Positions 41,676 through 52,730 of a DNA stretch of 64,000 nt are shown here, in pieces. The notes beneath the pieces were generated by a model, which was not told the DNA's origin, ran no database searches, and saw nothing but the letters and a program-made list of their open reading frames with translations. Location: NCBI RefSeq assembly GCF_036850765.1, contig NC_089490.1, forward strand, positions 109,437,074 through 109,501,073, in the 5' to 3' direction. Positions within the stretch are counted from its first letter, which is position 1. Each line of letters begins with the position of its first letter. This DNA is from Saccopteryx bilineata (lineage: Eukaryota > Chordata > Mammalia > Chiroptera > Emballonuridae). A program made the position numbers and the translations under genes.

Positions 41676-42670
41676 CCACGAAGGTAGAGTTCATTTTCTC
41701 TTCTTTTTCCCACTTCATTCGCTAAAGCAACTCCTGAAGTAGCCAAAGAGAGTCAAAACTAAGGGATAGAAACTCCAGGGGTTTTTTTCCCCCACTTCAA
41801 AACCTTTATTTTCAGTTTTTAAAAGCCACCTTAGCCTGTCATATTGGAACTGGCATGGTCTCTAAATATTCCTTCCCTGCAGTTGTAGCGCTTCCAAGAA
41901 AAGGTTAAGTACCGATGGGGCTCTGGACATGTGTCGGGCCACCGCGAATCAACCATTTCCCACTCCCAGGCCTCCCCTTTCCCCGGCTTAATTCCCTCCC
42001 ACCACCCTGAGTCAAAATCCGTAAGTACATCTAGCAGTTCCTACGGTGGTTTTCTTGTTTGTTTTTTGTGGGGGGTTTTGGCGGATTTTACACACACATA
42101 CACAACACATACTCAGTTTTAAAAATATCTGCAAAGCCCAATCAGATTAATACTTTAGAAAGAAGGTCATATGACAGTAGACAACAGGAAAGCCCCAAAT
42201 GACAAGGTATTATTTTAAAGGAAAAAAAAAAAAGATCATCCATGCCGAAACTACTACTGCTAATTTCATTTTAGTTGCACAATCAAAATTTCCAAGGGGC
42301 GATTCTGAATGTGTTCCGATTTTTCACCCCCTGGATGGTTGGTTTCCAGTCCTCACCCCACCATCTCGTTCCCGCCAACACACAGCCTCCCAAAAAGAAG
42401 AAAGAGACCCCAGCGAGGAGGAGACAGGGGAGCGCGAAGTAGCAAGAGTGGCTGCGTCGCTAGAAGGAGCGCAAATGAAAAAGGACAACTTGCATCACGT
42501 AGGAGGGCACTTTCCAACTGCCTACCGAGTCCCAGAAGGCGGGGCTTTTCAAAGCCGAGGGAGCAGAGGGGAGGGGACAGAGGAAGCAAAAATGACAATC
42601 CTCCTCCTTTTCGCTTTCGCTCCTCTCCCTCCGCACCCCCTCCTCCAGCCCTCTACGCCAGGCTGGCTCC
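41676..42670. other. Intergenic, becoming GC-rich
   Basis: No repeat family recognised. From about 42300 GC content rises; long frames on both strands have no recognisable domain. Confidence 0.45.
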
Positions 42671-42683
42671 AGCTTCCCTTTTT

Positions 42684-43048
42684 TTTTTTTTTTTGTATTT
42701 TTCTGAAGCTGGAAACGGGGAGAAATAGTCAGACTACCGCATGCGCCAGACCCGGATCCACCCGGCACGCCCACCAGGGGGCGACGCTCTGCCCACCAGG
42801 GCGTCGCCCTGTTGCGACCAGAGCCACTCCAGCGCCTGGGGCAGAGGCCAAGCAGCCATCCCCAGAGCCCAATGCTTGCTCCAATGGAGCCTCAGCTGCG
42901 GGAGGGGAAGAAAGAGACAGAGAGGAAGGAGAGGGGGAGGGGTGGAGAAGCAGATGGGCTCTTCTCCTGTGTGCCCTGGCCGGGAATCGAACCCGGGACT
43001 TATGCATGCCAGGCCGACGCTCTACCACTGAGCCAACCGGCCAGGGCC
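42684..43048 (-). repeat. SINE type A, antisense, young copy
   Basis: Exact TSD AGCTTCCCTTTTT at 42671-42683 and 43049-43061. It accounts for the C-terminal half of the 289-aa frame at 42199-43068. Confidence 0.95.
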
Positions 43049-43079
43049 AGCTTCCCTTTTTGTCTTAGCTGGTTAAAAT

Positions 43080-43380
43080 AAGCTGACCGGCCCACTCAAC
43101 CTGCGGCCGTAGGTCTGCCAGCGGGGCAGGCTTGGCACGGGAACAGTGGCCGGCATGGTGTTGTACGTGGTGAAGTTCGTTCTCCACTCGGAGTGGATCA
43201 AGGGCCGGGCGCCTACAGCGAGCCCGCCAGCCTCACTAGCGGGATCTGCAAGTCTCCCGCTCGCTGTAGCTCTCGCTTGCTTCCCGCCCTCCGCCTCCCT
43301 CGTGCGCCGGCTCTGTTCTGCGTCTCCCACCGCAACCTCATTACAATATGGCATACTTTCTCTGCGCATGACCGGCACTC
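43080..43380. promoter_or_regulatory. CpG-rich segment, possible promoter
   Basis: Dense CpG ('gcggccgtagg', 'gggccgggcgcc', 'cgtgcgccgg'). An ATG at 43155 in fair context opens M-V-L-Y-V-V-K-F-V-L-H-S-E-W-I-K, but no donor follows in that frame and I do not recognise it. Could be a first exon or a CpG relic. Confidence 0.35.
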
Positions 43381-43516
43381 TTTTTTTTTTAAGATTATTC
43401 TTCTTTGTGTGTGTGCAGCGAACTCCTTCAAAGACCTTTACCAGTGCTTGCAGAATGTCTTAAACTATAATAATTAGCCTGCGAGACGTTGTGGACTCCT
43501 TCCTCTGCCCCCCGCG

Positions 43517-43692
43517 CTTGGGTACATCACACACATACACACACACACACACCTTGGGTACATCACACACATACACACACACACACACACACTTGGGTAC
43601 ATCACACACACACACACACACTTGGGTACATCACACACACACACACACACACACTTGGGTACATCACACACACACACACACACACACACACC
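43517..43692. repeat. CA-rich minisatellite
   Basis: Five units start GGTACATCACACAC at 43521, 43557, 43596, 43625 and 43658 (spacing 36, 39, 29 and 33 bp), each ending in a variable (CA)n run. All six frames stay open because of the repeat. Confidence 0.95.
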
Positions 43693-43699
43693 TCCCCGG

Positions 43700-45828
43700 C
43701 CGGCTCCTCTTACTCTTTCCTTGAGCTCCCTCCATACAGTCTGCGGAAACTTCACATCACAGGCTTTTCAGCAAACCCATCTGCAGAGAAATCTGGGCAC
43801 ACTCGGCGTTTTTACTGGACAAAGTTTTTTCGGTATGTAATCCTTCTATCGACCAAGGTCACAAATTTGTGGCTTTATCCGCCGACAGCTCGTCTGGACC
43901 GGAGAGAAATTCAATGTTCGGAGCCAATTTTGCCCCGCCCACTGCGCCCCACCCTGCACTTAAATTAAATCTTTTCTATGGAAATTAAAATGTTTCCTGG
44001 CCGGAAAGGGATAGCGGGAGGGAACCCGGGAGAGGTTTTCCAGGGAAACGTGTCCCAATGGGAAGAAACTTAAGTTGGGGTTGCATAGGCGAGCTTGCTG
44101 TTGCAATCGGCCAAGGCTGGGCAGGACGCAGGTAACAAGAGTCGCCACGGTGTCTCCTGGGCAGTACCGGGCTTGGGTGCCCAAAGACGGCACTTGGCTT
44201 GGGCTGGCTGTTATAGGGAGGTAAAAAAAAAAAAAAAAAGAATCCTGCCGAGTTATCGTGGCCCTCGACTAGTTGGAATGAGTAAGAGGCAGCGCAGCCG
44301 AGAGTAGAGCAGGGTGGCCAGCCGGCGTGTGTGGGTCCATGCCTGGGATGTGGAATGAGGACAAAAAGGAGCTCCCCCGGCCTAAGGCTCAATGGCTGGA
44401 CAGAGGCTGAACGAAAGAAATATCCCCAATTTGGAAAAGCTGGTGACGCTGGAGTGGGCAAGAATGAGAACTTCCGAAGGTGGGCTTTGCTGTACTGAAG
44501 AGAGTAAAGATGCTGGTTGGGGTCTGTTATTTATATCCCTGGGAAATAGACAATGATTACATTTCTTAAGGGCTTTTGCTCTATTGCCACTGCGGATAAA
44601 ATTCCCCAGAGTCTCCCAATTCTGTGTCAACCTCTTTCCTACGAACCCCTTCAAGCCGTACTCCGCCCCAGGCCGGGGAAGTTCAAGAGGACGGCTTAGT
44701 CACCGGGACTCCCATGCGTTTGCGGCTCCTCCCAACCTCCCTCGTCCTGCCACCCCAGCACATCATTCCAGACCTGGGAGGTTTTGCAAGTGAAATCCAT
44801 GGAAGAGAAGAGGACGCTGCGAAATACGGGGTACAGGGCAGGGACCCAGGGATGGAATCAGCAAAGCAGTACGACCGCGCGCAGGACCAGCGGGAGTCCT
44901 GCCATGTAGGTTCTTGTCCGGGCGTCGGGGCCTCTGCTGATCTAGAAGAGCTGTGGGAACGACATGTCCTGAAGCAGCTATCGCCAAACCACGACGTCTG
45001 GGGATCGATCCTCTGCAAGGATATGGACCGCTGAGCTCCGAGTCCTGAACTGGAGTCCGAGGTAGTGAGACCCTGCGCACTGGGGAAATCGTATTTCCTT
45101 ACGTCTTGGAGAGCACTTTACGACGTATAAAACGCCTTCCTGTCCCACCTCTATCTGCAGTGTCACCCTGAGACCTAGAAAAGTCAAGCAACTCACATAA
45201 TTCAAACTATAGCCCAAACCTTCATCCTCTCCACCTTCCCGAGCCCCTTCTCTTGGAGACATCATGCTGAAGCCCCGAGCTCTTTAATTTAAACGCCACT
45301 GAAGGCATAGACTCCTTAAACCAAAAGCATTCCGTCGCTGCTCATTAACTCTGACCGCTCCAGATGGAGTCGGGTGGAAACCCTGCGCCTCGGAGGAATC
45401 TAGAATGTGGCTTGAGAGACGCCTTGGCTGTAACCCTTTATCTAAAAAATCCAAATCCCCTTCTCTCGCTCCTGCAGTCTGACCGGGAGGGAGAGAGCGG
45501 GGGTAAGGGACGGTCCCTTCCCAGGAAGATTTACAGAGCGGGAGACCCAATCCGTATACTTTTCCCCTGGACGGGGTCACTAGCTGAACCCCAAACGCTA
45601 AGAAGGCCCAAGTACAGGGGCTCTGAATGAGGATCCTGTGGCAGCCAGCCCAACTCCTGGCCCACGCTGAGCCTGCAGGCGGTGGCGATGGCCCTGCAGG
45701 CTGCCGCCGCCTTCGCCTGTGTGAGATCCAGACCTAGACCCCTCTCAAAACCCCCTGAGGGAACAAAGGATCGCTGCTCTACGCCCTGCCTCCACAGAAC
45801 TCCGGGTGGCTCCCCTTTAGGGAAAGAA
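43700..45828. other. GC-rich unique stretch, no identified gene
   Basis: Moderately GC-rich with scattered CpGs and a poly-A at 44224-44239. An ATG in good context at 45688 (M-A-L-Q-A-A-A-A-F-A-C) is followed by donor-like T|gtgaga near 45721. Frames over 100 aa occur on both strands, with no domains recognised. It may hold non-coding first exons. Confidence 0.35.
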
Positions 45829-45829
45829 C

Positions 45830-46086
45830 CAGAGGCGGATTTAGGTCAGTTGAGGCCCAGGGCCAGAATAAAATATTGGGCCCCTTAAAAAAAAAAAAAA
45901 AAGGACAGGGAAAATAGAAATACATGTTAACCATATTTTTCAACAAATAAAAAACAGCATGTACTATTAATGTTAAAACTGCACATATGAAATCAAACTT
46001 GGTGTCATTAGAAAAAAGTGTAAAACTGGGGTTTTGAGGGCCCTTCAGAAGTCAGGGCCCAGCACCTGCTGTTAAATCAGCCTCTG
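45830..46086. mobile_element. hAT-type MITE (257 bp)
   Basis: Terminal inverted repeats CAGAGGCGGATTTA and TAAATCAGCCTCTG with one mismatch. TSD GAAAGAAC (45822-45829) against GAAAGAAG (46087-46094). Internal 'ggcccagggccag' and 'agggcccagcacc'. Confidence 0.85.
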
Positions 46087-46352
46087 GAAAGAAGCGTACA
46101 CTATTCCTTCTCCACCAGCTATGGAGGTGAGGAAGGCCTCTCCAGGTTTTAAGTCATTATTATGCACACAGAAGAACACTAATTCCTGACTGATTTGATG
46201 ATGGTGTATACATTATGCTCCGATTCCTCCAAAGTAATTGACTCTCTTTATGTTTTTGGTATTCAGACTTCTGTATAACATTGTCCATGTGTCCAGAAAA
46301 GTGTGGGAGGGTTGGATTTTTTGTACCTACTGCAATAAAGAAATAAAATCAT

Positions 46353-46665
46353 GCCTGACCAGGCAGTGGCGCAGTGGATAGAGCGTCGGACTGGGATGTG
46401 GAAGACCCAGGTTCTAGATCTGAGGTCTCCAGCTTGAGCGCCAGCTCATCTGATTTGAGCAAGGCTCACCAGCTTGAGCCCAAGGTTGCTGGCTCAAGCA
46501 AAGGGTCACTCAGTCTGCTGTAGCCCCCAGGTCAAGGCACATATGAGAAATCAATCAATGAACAACTAAGGAACCCGCAAGGAAGAATTGATGTTTCTCA
46601 TCTCTCTCCCTTCCTGTCTGTCCTTCTCTCTGACTCTCTCTGTCTCTGCCACAAAAAAAAAATAA
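46353..46665 (+). repeat. SINE type B
   Basis: Exact TSD AATAAAATCAT at 46342-46352 and 46666-46676. Confidence 0.93.
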
Positions 46666-46811
46666 AATAAAATCATGAAGCCAGAGTACACAATTATTGC
46701 ATTTTTATAACAGAACCTCAACATTGTCTATGATGAAACTTCTCTTAAGTTCCTCAGACTTCTGCTTTTGTATTGCCTTTTCCACATGACTTCTTAAAAG
46801 TTTCTTAGCTT

Positions 46812-47147
46812 CTTTTTTATTTTTATTTTTGACAGTCAGTGAGAGTCAGAGCAAGGGACAGACAGGAAGGGAGAGAGATGAGAAGCATCAATTCTTCGTG
46901 TGGCACCTTAGTTGTTCATTGATTGCTTTCTCATATGTGCCTTGACCAGGGGGCGACAGCAGATCAAGTGACCCCCTTGCTCAAGCCAGCAACATTTGGG
47001 TTCAAGCCAGTCACCATGGGGTCATGTCTATGATTCCATGCTCAAGCCAGTAACCCTGCACTCAAGCCAGTGACCTCATGGTTTCGAACCTGGTTCCTCC
47101 ATGTCCCAGTTCGATGGCCTATTTACTGCACCACCGCCTGGTCAGGC
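46812..47147 (-). repeat. SINE type B, antisense
   Basis: Ends 'accaccgcctggtcaggc'. Diverged, with an extra 'gtcatgtctatgattcc' segment present in a subset of B copies. Confidence 0.88.
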
Positions 47148-47149
47148 TT

Positions 47150-47520
47150 TCATTTTTTTTCTGTATTCTCCTTCCATTCTCCTTTATCCAAGGACACCAA
47201 TGAGGAAAATAAAAATTGGTTAAAAGACTCCCTCAGGCAATTAAAACAGCCCTTTTATCCCAGTCTAATGCCTTCCGCTTTCATTTTTATTTCAGAACCA
47301 GACAGGAGCACTGAACTCTTTTCCCTTAGATTGTTGAATAAAAACATGACAACAGCCAACACAATGGCCATCCTGTGTGAATGTCCTGTATTGAACCATT
47401 GATGTATAGGTCATATAATAGTTTCATCTTATTGGTCACATGGCATCATAAGGTTGCTTATGATTGATTGGCTAATTCTTGGTACCAGAAATCCTAATAT
47501 ACAAATCTAGGCTTCTGATT
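47150..47520. other. Intergenic, nothing recognised
   Basis: No supported feature. Confidence 0.45.
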
Positions 47521-47687
47521 TTTTTTTTCATTATCATTCATTTTGGAGAGAAAAGAGAAAGAAGAGAGGAGGCGCAGGAAGCATCAACTTCCATATGTGA
47601 CTTGACCAGGCAAGCCCAGGGCTTAGAATCAGCAACCTCAAAGTTCCAGGTTGACATTTTATCCACTGTGCCACTGCAGGTCAGCAG
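47521..47687 (-). repeat. SINE type C, antisense
   Basis: Diverged copy ending 'ccactgcaggtcagcagg'. Flanks share CTGATTTTTT. Confidence 0.85.
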
Positions 47688-47689
47688 GC

Positions 47690-48173
47690 ACCTGATTTTT
47701 TAAAAAGTCACTTTGGAGGAAAAAGGGTATGTAGATAATTATTGCTTTTTTTATTTTTTATTTGTTTTATCTTAGCCATCTTGCTATTGGGAAGTAGGTC
47801 CATGATTTTGATTTGCAGACTTCAGAGAGAACCCTTCTCCTGAATCCCAGTCCGTTGTCAACTATAGCACTTACAGAGCCAGACACATACTGAGTGCTGA
47901 GTATATGTGCTGGATTGAGTTTATACTTGACAATACCTTCTGAGCTTAGACTGCAAATTTGTCTTGGCTGCTCTTCCTGTATCTTTTGCTTACCTGTCTC
48001 ACAGAGACTATTTCCTACCCTTTTGCTATATAAAACCATCTCATTTTCTTTCTTTGTTTTTCTTTTCTTTTTCTAAATTGAAATTTAATTATACAAGCAA
48101 TACATTCATATTGTCTCTTTATAAAAAATTAAACCAGTAAAATCCATCAATTTCATCACTAGTTATATGCATT
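47690..48173. other. Intergenic, nothing recognised
   Basis: No supported feature. Confidence 0.45.
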
Positions 48174-48182
48174 AAGAATTCT

Positions 48183-48462
48183 AGCCTGACCAGGTGGATA
48201 AAGCAGTGGATACAGCTTCAGACTGAGATGCGGAGGACCCAGGTTCAAAACTCCAAGGTCACTGACTTGAGTGTGGGCTCATCTGGATTGAGCAAGGCTC
48301 ACCAGTTTAAGCCCAAAGTCACTGGCTTGAACAAGGGGTGACTCGGTCTGCTGTATCCTTCCCGTAAAGGCACATATGAGAAAGAAATCAATTAACAACT
48401 AAGGTGCTGCAACAAAGAATTGATGCTTCTCATCTCTCTCCCTTCCTGTCTGTCTGTCCCTA

Positions 48463-48533
<71 letters not shown>

Positions 48534-48553
48534 GTCTCTGTCACAAACAAAAA
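48183..48553 (+). repeat. SINE type B with (CT)n(TA)n expansion
   Basis: TSD AAGAATTCT at 48174-48182 and 48554-48562. The CT-rich tail has expanded into (CT)n then (TA)n at about 48465-48532. Confidence 0.92.
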
Positions 48554-48615
48554 AAGAATTCTTTCACATGTGCTTCAGGAGACAAGAGTGTTCAAGCACT
48601 ACTATTTGTAACAGC

Positions 48616-48642
48616 AAAAAAAAAAAGAAAGAAAGAAAGAGA

Positions 48643-48687
<45 letters not shown>

Positions 48688-48689
48688 AA
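48616..48689. repeat. (GAAA)n microsatellite
   Basis: Tetranucleotide run with one 'gagagaag' interruption. Confidence 0.95.
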
Positions 48690-48742
48690 AGGACCCATAG
48701 GTTCATAAATGTTAGACTGAATAATAAATTATAGTATATTCA

Positions 48743-48913
48743 CCTGCCAGCGCAATGGATAGAGCATTGACCTGGAACACTGAGGTCACCCATTTGAAAC
48801 CCAGGGCTTGCCTGTTCAAGGCAAATGTGAGAAGCAATCAATGAATAGCTAAGGTGAAGCAACTATGCTCTCGCTCCCTCTCTCTCTCTCCACTCCTTTC
48901 TCTAAAATCAGTA
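48743..48913 (+). repeat. SINE type C-like, sense
   Basis: 'gcgcaatggatagagcattgacctgg' and 'gggcttgcctg' match the sense strand of type C. 5'-truncated. Confidence 0.75.
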
Positions 48914-48925
48914 AATAAGATCTTT

Positions 48926-49225
48926 GCCTGACCAGACAGTGGTGCAGTGGATAGAATGTTGGTCTGGGATTCTGAGGACCCAAGTTCAAAACCCTAAAGT
49001 TGCCGGCTTAAGCACAGGCTCACCAGCTTGAGTGCGGGGTCACTGGCTTGAGCAAGGAGTCACTGGCGTGGCTGGAGTCCCCAGTCAAGGCACATATGAG
49101 AAAGCAATGAATGAACAACGAAAATGATGCAACTGTGAGTTGATATTTTTCATCTCTCTCCCTTATTGTCTGTCTCTGTCTCTCTCCCACTCTCATTAAA
49201 AAAAAAATAATAATAATAATAAAAT
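48926..49225 (+). repeat. SINE type B
   Basis: Exact 12-bp TSD AAATAAGATCTT at 48914-48925 and 49226-49237, abutting the preceding SINE tail. Confidence 0.93.
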
Positions 49226-49239
49226 AAATAAGATCTTGA

Positions 49240-49590
49240 AAAATACCCTCAGTCCTGGGAAGCTAAGACAGTTGACTATCCCTATATCCTTGCCCATAAG
49301 TAATTATGATGACCTTATGATCCCTTCTAAAATAAAGAAATAAATATGATTCCTTCTCGGAAACTTCCTAGATGCATATTCTTTTCCCTTTCTTCCAAAT
49401 TATTTTGAACTTCCCTAACAATTAGCATAGTATCAAAGACTATTTCCAAACAATGACCTTTTTGTTTGTGCCACCTCCTCAATCTCCTGGAAGCAGAAAC
49501 ATCTTTCCAAACCTCCATAATGCCTACCAGTGCCTTATATATCGTACTCTAAAATGAATATATGTTGAATATTAGGGAACTCAGAGAAAT
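49240..49590. other. Intergenic, nothing recognised
   Basis: No supported feature. Confidence 0.45.
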
Positions 49591-49603
49591 TAATACTTTA
49601 GGC

Positions 49604-49997
49604 TTTTTTTTTTTTTTTGTATTTTTCTGAAGCTGGAAACGGGGAGAGACAGTCAGACAGGCTCCCGCATGCGCCCGACCGGGATCCACCCGGCACGCCC
49701 ACCAGGGGCGACGCTCTGCCCACCAGGGGGCGATGCTCTGCCCCTCCGGGGCGTCACTCTGCCGGGACCAGAGCCACTCTAGCGCCTGGGGCAGAGGCCA
49801 AGGAGCCATCCCCAGCGCCTGGGCCATCTTTGCTCCAATGGAGCCTTGCTGCAAGAGGGGAAGAGAGAGACAGAGAGGAAGGAGGGGGGGGGTGGAGAAG
49901 CAAATGGGCGCTTCTCCTATGTGCCCTGGCCGGGAATCGAACCCGGGTCCCCGCACGCCAGGCCGACGCTCTACTGCTGAGCCAACCGGCCAGGGCC
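49604..49997 (-). repeat. SINE type A, antisense, young copy
   Basis: Exact TSD AATACTTTAGGC at 49592-49603 and 49998-50009. Confidence 0.95.
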
Positions 49998-50178
49998 AAT
50001 ACTTTAGGCGTTTTTATCCCCTTAAAAACTGCTTAAAGTAAAAAGATATATAGAAAAATGTTCAGTTGGATAATTGTTTTTACAGCGCTGAAAATACTCA
50101 GGCCAACTCACAGAACATACCACAGAAACTCTAAGGTCCCTTCATAGTCACAGCACCCAAAAATGTAACCACAATCTT

Positions 50179-50632
50179 TTTTTTTTTTTTAATTTTATTT
50201 TTTTAATGGGGTGACATCAATAAATCAGGATACATATATTCAAAGATAACAAGTCCAGGTTATCTTGTCGTTCAATTATGTTGCATACCCACCACCCAAA
50301 GTTAGATTGTCCTCTGTCACCTTCTATCTTGTTTTCTTTGTGCCCCTCCCCACCCCCTATCCCTCTCCCATTCCCCCCTCCCCCCCGTAACCACCACACT
50401 CTTGTCAATGTCTCTTAGTTTCAGTATTATGTCCCACCTACGTATGGAATAATACAGTTCCTGGTTTTTTCTGATTTACTTATTTCGCTTCGTATCATGT
50501 TATCAAGATCCCACCATTTTGCTGTAAATGTTCCGATGTCATCATTTCTTATGGCTGAGTAGTATTCCATAGTGTATATGTGCCGCATCTTCTTTATCCA
50601 GTCATCTATTGATGGGCTTTTTGGTTGTTTCA
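50179..50632 (-). mobile_element. Young 5'-truncated L1, antisense
   Basis: Exact 13-bp TSD TAACCACAATCTT at 50166-50178 and 50633-50645. Poly-T start, C-rich 3' UTR, then the ORF2p C-terminus (D-D-W-I-K-K-M-R-H-I-Y-T-M-E-Y-Y-S-A-I), open from 50654 down to its stop at 50427. Confidence 0.93.
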
Positions 50633-50645
50633 TAACCACAATCTT

Positions 50646-51350
50646 GATTGACACCGTAGATTAGTTTTGCCTGTGTTTGACCTTTATAAAAATGGAATCA
50701 TTCAATATATTCTTTTTTACACCTGGTTTCTTTCACTCAGTTTTGTGAAATTCATCCTTATAGTTGCATGTCGCTATACTATATTCACTCTTGCTGTATT
50801 ATATCCATTGTGTGAATACATCACAATATATTTATCCGTTCTTCTCTCTCTTTTTTTTTAAGAGAGAGAGAGAGGGACAGACAGACAGGAAGAGAGAGAG
50901 ATGAGAAGCATGAGTTCTCTGTTGCAGCACCTTAGTCGTTCATTGATTGTTTTCTCATATGTGCCTTGATGGGGGGGGGGGGGGCAGGTGAGCCAGTGAT
51001 CTGTTGCTCAAGCCAGAGACCTCAGGGTTTGAAACCTGGGTCCTCAGCATTCCTAGCCCACGCTCTAACCACTGCACCACTCACTGCCTGGTCAGGATAT
51101 CTGTTCTTCTCTTAATGAACATTTAGACTGTTTCCTGTTTAAATTTATTATGTGTATACATTTCTGTTGAGTATATACCTGGGAATGGAATTGTTGGATT
51201 ATAGGGTAAGCATATCTTCTGTTTTAAGAAATATTGCTAAATAGTTTTTCAAAGTGATAGCACCAATTTATCAGTTTACACTCCCATTAACAGTGTATGA
51301 GAGTTTGGGATGCTCCGTGTCCCCTCTTGTGTTTATTGTTCTCTCTCTGC
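50646..51350 (-). mobile_element. Old L1 fragment, antisense, split by SINE B
   Basis: 'gagtatatacctgggaatgg' and 'gtttacactcccattaac' are old L1 text. It is host to the young L1 at 50179 and the SINE at 50850. Confidence 0.7.
50850..51096 (-). repeat. SINE type B, antisense, with 14-G run
   Basis: Flanks TATCCGTTCTTCTCT and TATCTGTTCTTCTCT. A G run at 50971-50984 follows 'gtgccttgat', the same place as in the copy at 32086. Confidence 0.9.
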
Positions 51351-51855
51351 TCCTCCTCCTTCATTCTGTCCCTCCTGGTGGGTGTGCAGACAGACTCCTA
51401 TGGTTTTGATTTGGAGTTTCCTGTTGACCAATTCAGCTGCACACCTCTTCATGTATTGTTCACTGGGATATTCTCTTTTCAGAAAGGCAATGTAGACTTT
51501 TTTTAAAAAAACCTTGTCACTATCTACTCAACCCTTTACTAAAGGCCAGACTTTCACGGTGAGGCTCCTAAAAATTAGGTTCAGAGGAAAACAATCCCTT
51601 AAAGCACCTGAGTTCTGTCTCTGGGGGTCCTCTTCTCCCCTGGACAGCACCCTAAAACTCTATAAAAAAGCGCTTCAAGGAAGTGACAAGAAAGGCTTTG
51701 GGATTTTCATCACAAAAGAGCTACTGGGTCCAAAAAAAGCTACCAGTAATTGCCCTAGGCCCTCTCAGCCCGATTCTAGCCCACTGGCAGCGATATCTGG
51801 GAGCACACTAACTCAGGGAAGGCGGTGAGGGAGCTGGGTATCTTTTCCTATGGGT

Positions 51856-51856
<1 letters not shown>
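51351..51856. other. Intergenic, nothing recognised
   Basis: No supported feature; short frames only. Confidence 0.45.
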
Positions 51857-51887
<31 letters not shown>

Positions 51888-51971
51888 TGAGAGGAGGGGA
51901 GACAGAGACAGCGCCCCGCAGGCGCCCCGAGGGGACCCACCTGGCAAGCCCGCTAGGGGTGCATAGAGCCC
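51857..51971 (-). repeat. SINE fragment (type A-like), antisense
   Basis: (TTA)n, then 'gaggggagacagagaca' and 'gacccacctggcaagcccgctaggggtg' recall the 3' half of type A. Truncated. Confidence 0.5.
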
Positions 51972-52019
51972 GGTATCTTAAAGTGGAAATGCCAACACCC
52001 TCTTATCAGCGACGTTAAG

Positions 52020-52149
52020 CATGGTGGGGCCCAGCACTGGTTTCCGGTAAAGGGTCCCCCGCCCCACCCCCGCTCTTTCGGTCTTAAGACCCCATTGGGG
52101 GCGGCAGATGGAACAGAAGGCGGAGTCAGACGGCTGAAGCGCGGGGAAG

Positions 52150-52181
<32 letters not shown>

Positions 52182-52730
52182 CTGCGGGGGCGGGGCCTCG
52201 CGAGCCGCCACGCGCTCGGACCGCAGGGGCGCGGGCGGAGGGAGCCGGCGGCGCGGTGCCGCGCGGGGCCCCAACGGCCGCCCCAACGGCTGCTGAGCCG
52301 GTCGGCTGGAGCGCAGCGGCGCGGTTACTGTCACTGCCGCGCGCAGCGGCCTGGAACCAGCCGAGAGGTGTGGGTGGCCTCGGAGGTGGGCGGTTGAGCG
52401 GAGTCGGAGGGCCCAACCGTAGTCGGCGGGTCCGGGTGGTCGGGGAGCCGCGCTGTCCCTCGTCCCTGCGGCTGGCAGGTGGCGGGACGATCCTCCAAGC
52501 CAGGTGCGGGCAGACGTGTGTGGTGACCGAGTGTCGGGCGGGCCAAGGGGCACGGGCCCTGCGGCTGCAGAGAAGCCGGCCGGTAGCCGCAGGGTGTCCG
52601 TGTTTCCTGAGCACCGTCGGGGTCCCAAGCCTGGGTCTAGGAGCCGGGGCCCCACCAGGACCGAGGTGGACAGTGGCTTTCCTGAGGCTCACTAAGGAAG
52701 GAGCAGCCAAGTAAGTACGTCGATATATAA
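52020..52730 (+). promoter_or_regulatory. CpG-island promoter with non-coding first exon
   Basis: Very GC- and CpG-rich from 52040 to 52700, with GC-box text (gggcggg-like). It includes an uninterrupted 31-G run at about 52151-52181. On the + strand a perfect donor, GCCAA|gtaagta, lies at 52710/52711, so the end of exon 1 is probably there. No TATA box and no recognisable protein start, which suits a housekeeping gene with a 5'-UTR first exon. M6PR would fit human synteny and strand, but no M6PR coding exon is seen to 64 kb. Large frames on both strands are GC-driven shadows. Confidence 0.65.

Noticed and set aside
42199..43068. 289-aa open frame, longest in region 4
   Set aside because: Its C-terminal half is the antisense SINE A at 42684-43048 and the rest is GC-rich unique DNA with no domain or splice logic.
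43517..43692. Regularly spaced repeats resembling a CRISPR array
   Set aside because: Units are CA-run variants of one another with no unique spacers, in a mammalian genome.
43474..43968. 159-aa and 93-aa His/Thr and Cys/Val repeat frames
   Set aside because: Pure translation of the CA minisatellite.
12681..52000. KLRG1 expected on the - strand from human synteny
   Set aside because: No C-type lectin motif or transmembrane segment of KLRG1 was found; not reported as a gene.
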